Positions 6,728-6,921 of a DNA stretch of 6,921 nt are shown here, piece by piece. The position numbers and the translations under genes are program-made. The notes under the pieces are model-generated. The model made no database searches and had not been told where the DNA came from. It saw nothing but the letters and a program-made list of their open reading frames with translations. Origin of the DNA: Candidatus Neomicrothrix sp. UBA2131 (GTDB taxonomy: Bacteria; Actinomycetota; Acidimicrobiia; Acidimicrobiales; MedAcidi-G1); contig DCXR01000055.1 of the NCBI GenBank assembly GCA_002329075.1, forward strand, positions 1 to 6,921, written 5' to 3'. How positions within the stretch are numbered: position 1 is the first letter of the stretch; each line of letters starts with the position of its first letter.

Positions 6728-6921
6728 CCGGCTGAGGCGTTCGCACCCGGTGTCGGTCACGACCACCGAGTGCCCGAGCGTCATGGCCTTCTGGTCGGCG
6801 TGGTTCAGCAGGATCATGTGCGGGAAGAAGGTGTGGTTCGCCTCGAACTCGAGCGGGTTGCCCTCGTAGAGCATCGGCGGGGCGGGCCAGACCGGGGCGT
6901 AGACGTGGAGCGGGCCTCCGG
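6701..6921 (-). CDS. M24-family Xaa-Pro peptidase/creatinase-like protein, C-terminal fragment
   Basis: Seventy-two residues up to a TGA at 6703-6701 enter from the right edge; the catalytic core and start lie outside the window. The stretch GNPLEFEANHTFFPHMILLN, then AMTLGHSVVVTDTGCERLS, follows the C-terminal 'pita-bread' pattern of M24 proteins (Xaa-Pro dipeptidases, creatinase, ectoine hydrolase), in which a hydrophobic strand is followed by a VxVTxxGxExLS ending. In metal-dependent members a Glu ligand precedes this last strand (the E of an EDTVLVT-type motif); here the aligned residue is Gly in LGHSVVVT. That favours a creatinase-like or otherwise metal-poor subfamily, as far as a fragment can show. 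The last nine codons overlap the convergent oxidase gene. Confidence 0.72.
   Translation of the reverse strand, partial: GGPLHVYAPVWPAPPMLYEGNPLEFEANHTFFPHMILLNHADQKAMTLGHSVVVTDTGCERLSRSSLDLVLA

Overview
This is a high-GC (roughly two-thirds or more G+C by eye) bacterial window with densely packed genes and a strong G/C bias at third codon positions. The bias opens long reading frames opposite almost every real gene. Family resemblances (a mycobacterial AtsA/AtsD-type arylsulfatase, a cytosolic PhnD-like protein) and an apparent leaderless-type promoter (TACACT directly before an ATG) suggest an actinobacterium, possibly of the Acidimicrobiia type. That placement is an inference; the window holds no rRNA or other marker gene.

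Layout: (1) 1-1660, minus strand, partial at the left edge: an alkylsulfatase-like (SdsA1/BDS1-type) metallo-beta-lactamase-fold protein whose usual metal-binding residues are largely replaced. (2) 1785-4112, minus strand: a complete 775-residue formylglycine-dependent arylsulfatase with an intact active site and a C-terminal beta-rich domain. (3) 4113-4408: a divergent intergenic region with an imperfect inverted repeat and a short palindrome. (4) 4409-5209, plus strand: a 266-residue PhnD-type substrate-binding-fold protein without a signal peptide or transporter partners. (5) 5246-6727, plus strand: a 493-residue FAD-dependent D-2-hydroxyacid dehydrogenase of the GlcD/D2HGDH group, apparently with its own promoter next to its start. 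(6) 6701-6921, minus strand, partial at the right edge: the C-terminus of an M24 (Xaa-Pro peptidase/creatinase-like) protein, whose end overlaps the oxidase by 27 bp.

The two minus-strand genes (arylsulfatase, then alkylsulfatase-like protein, 124 bp apart) look like a transcription unit for cleaving or binding sulfate esters. The oxidase and the M24 protein suggest general organic-acid and amide/peptide catabolism. Overall the window reads as catabolic accessory metabolism. I see no mobile element, RNA gene, CRISPR array or defence system. The points most worth a second look are the degenerate metal site of the alkylsulfatase homologue beside a normal arylsulfatase, and the cytosolic PhnD-like protein transcribed divergently from them.
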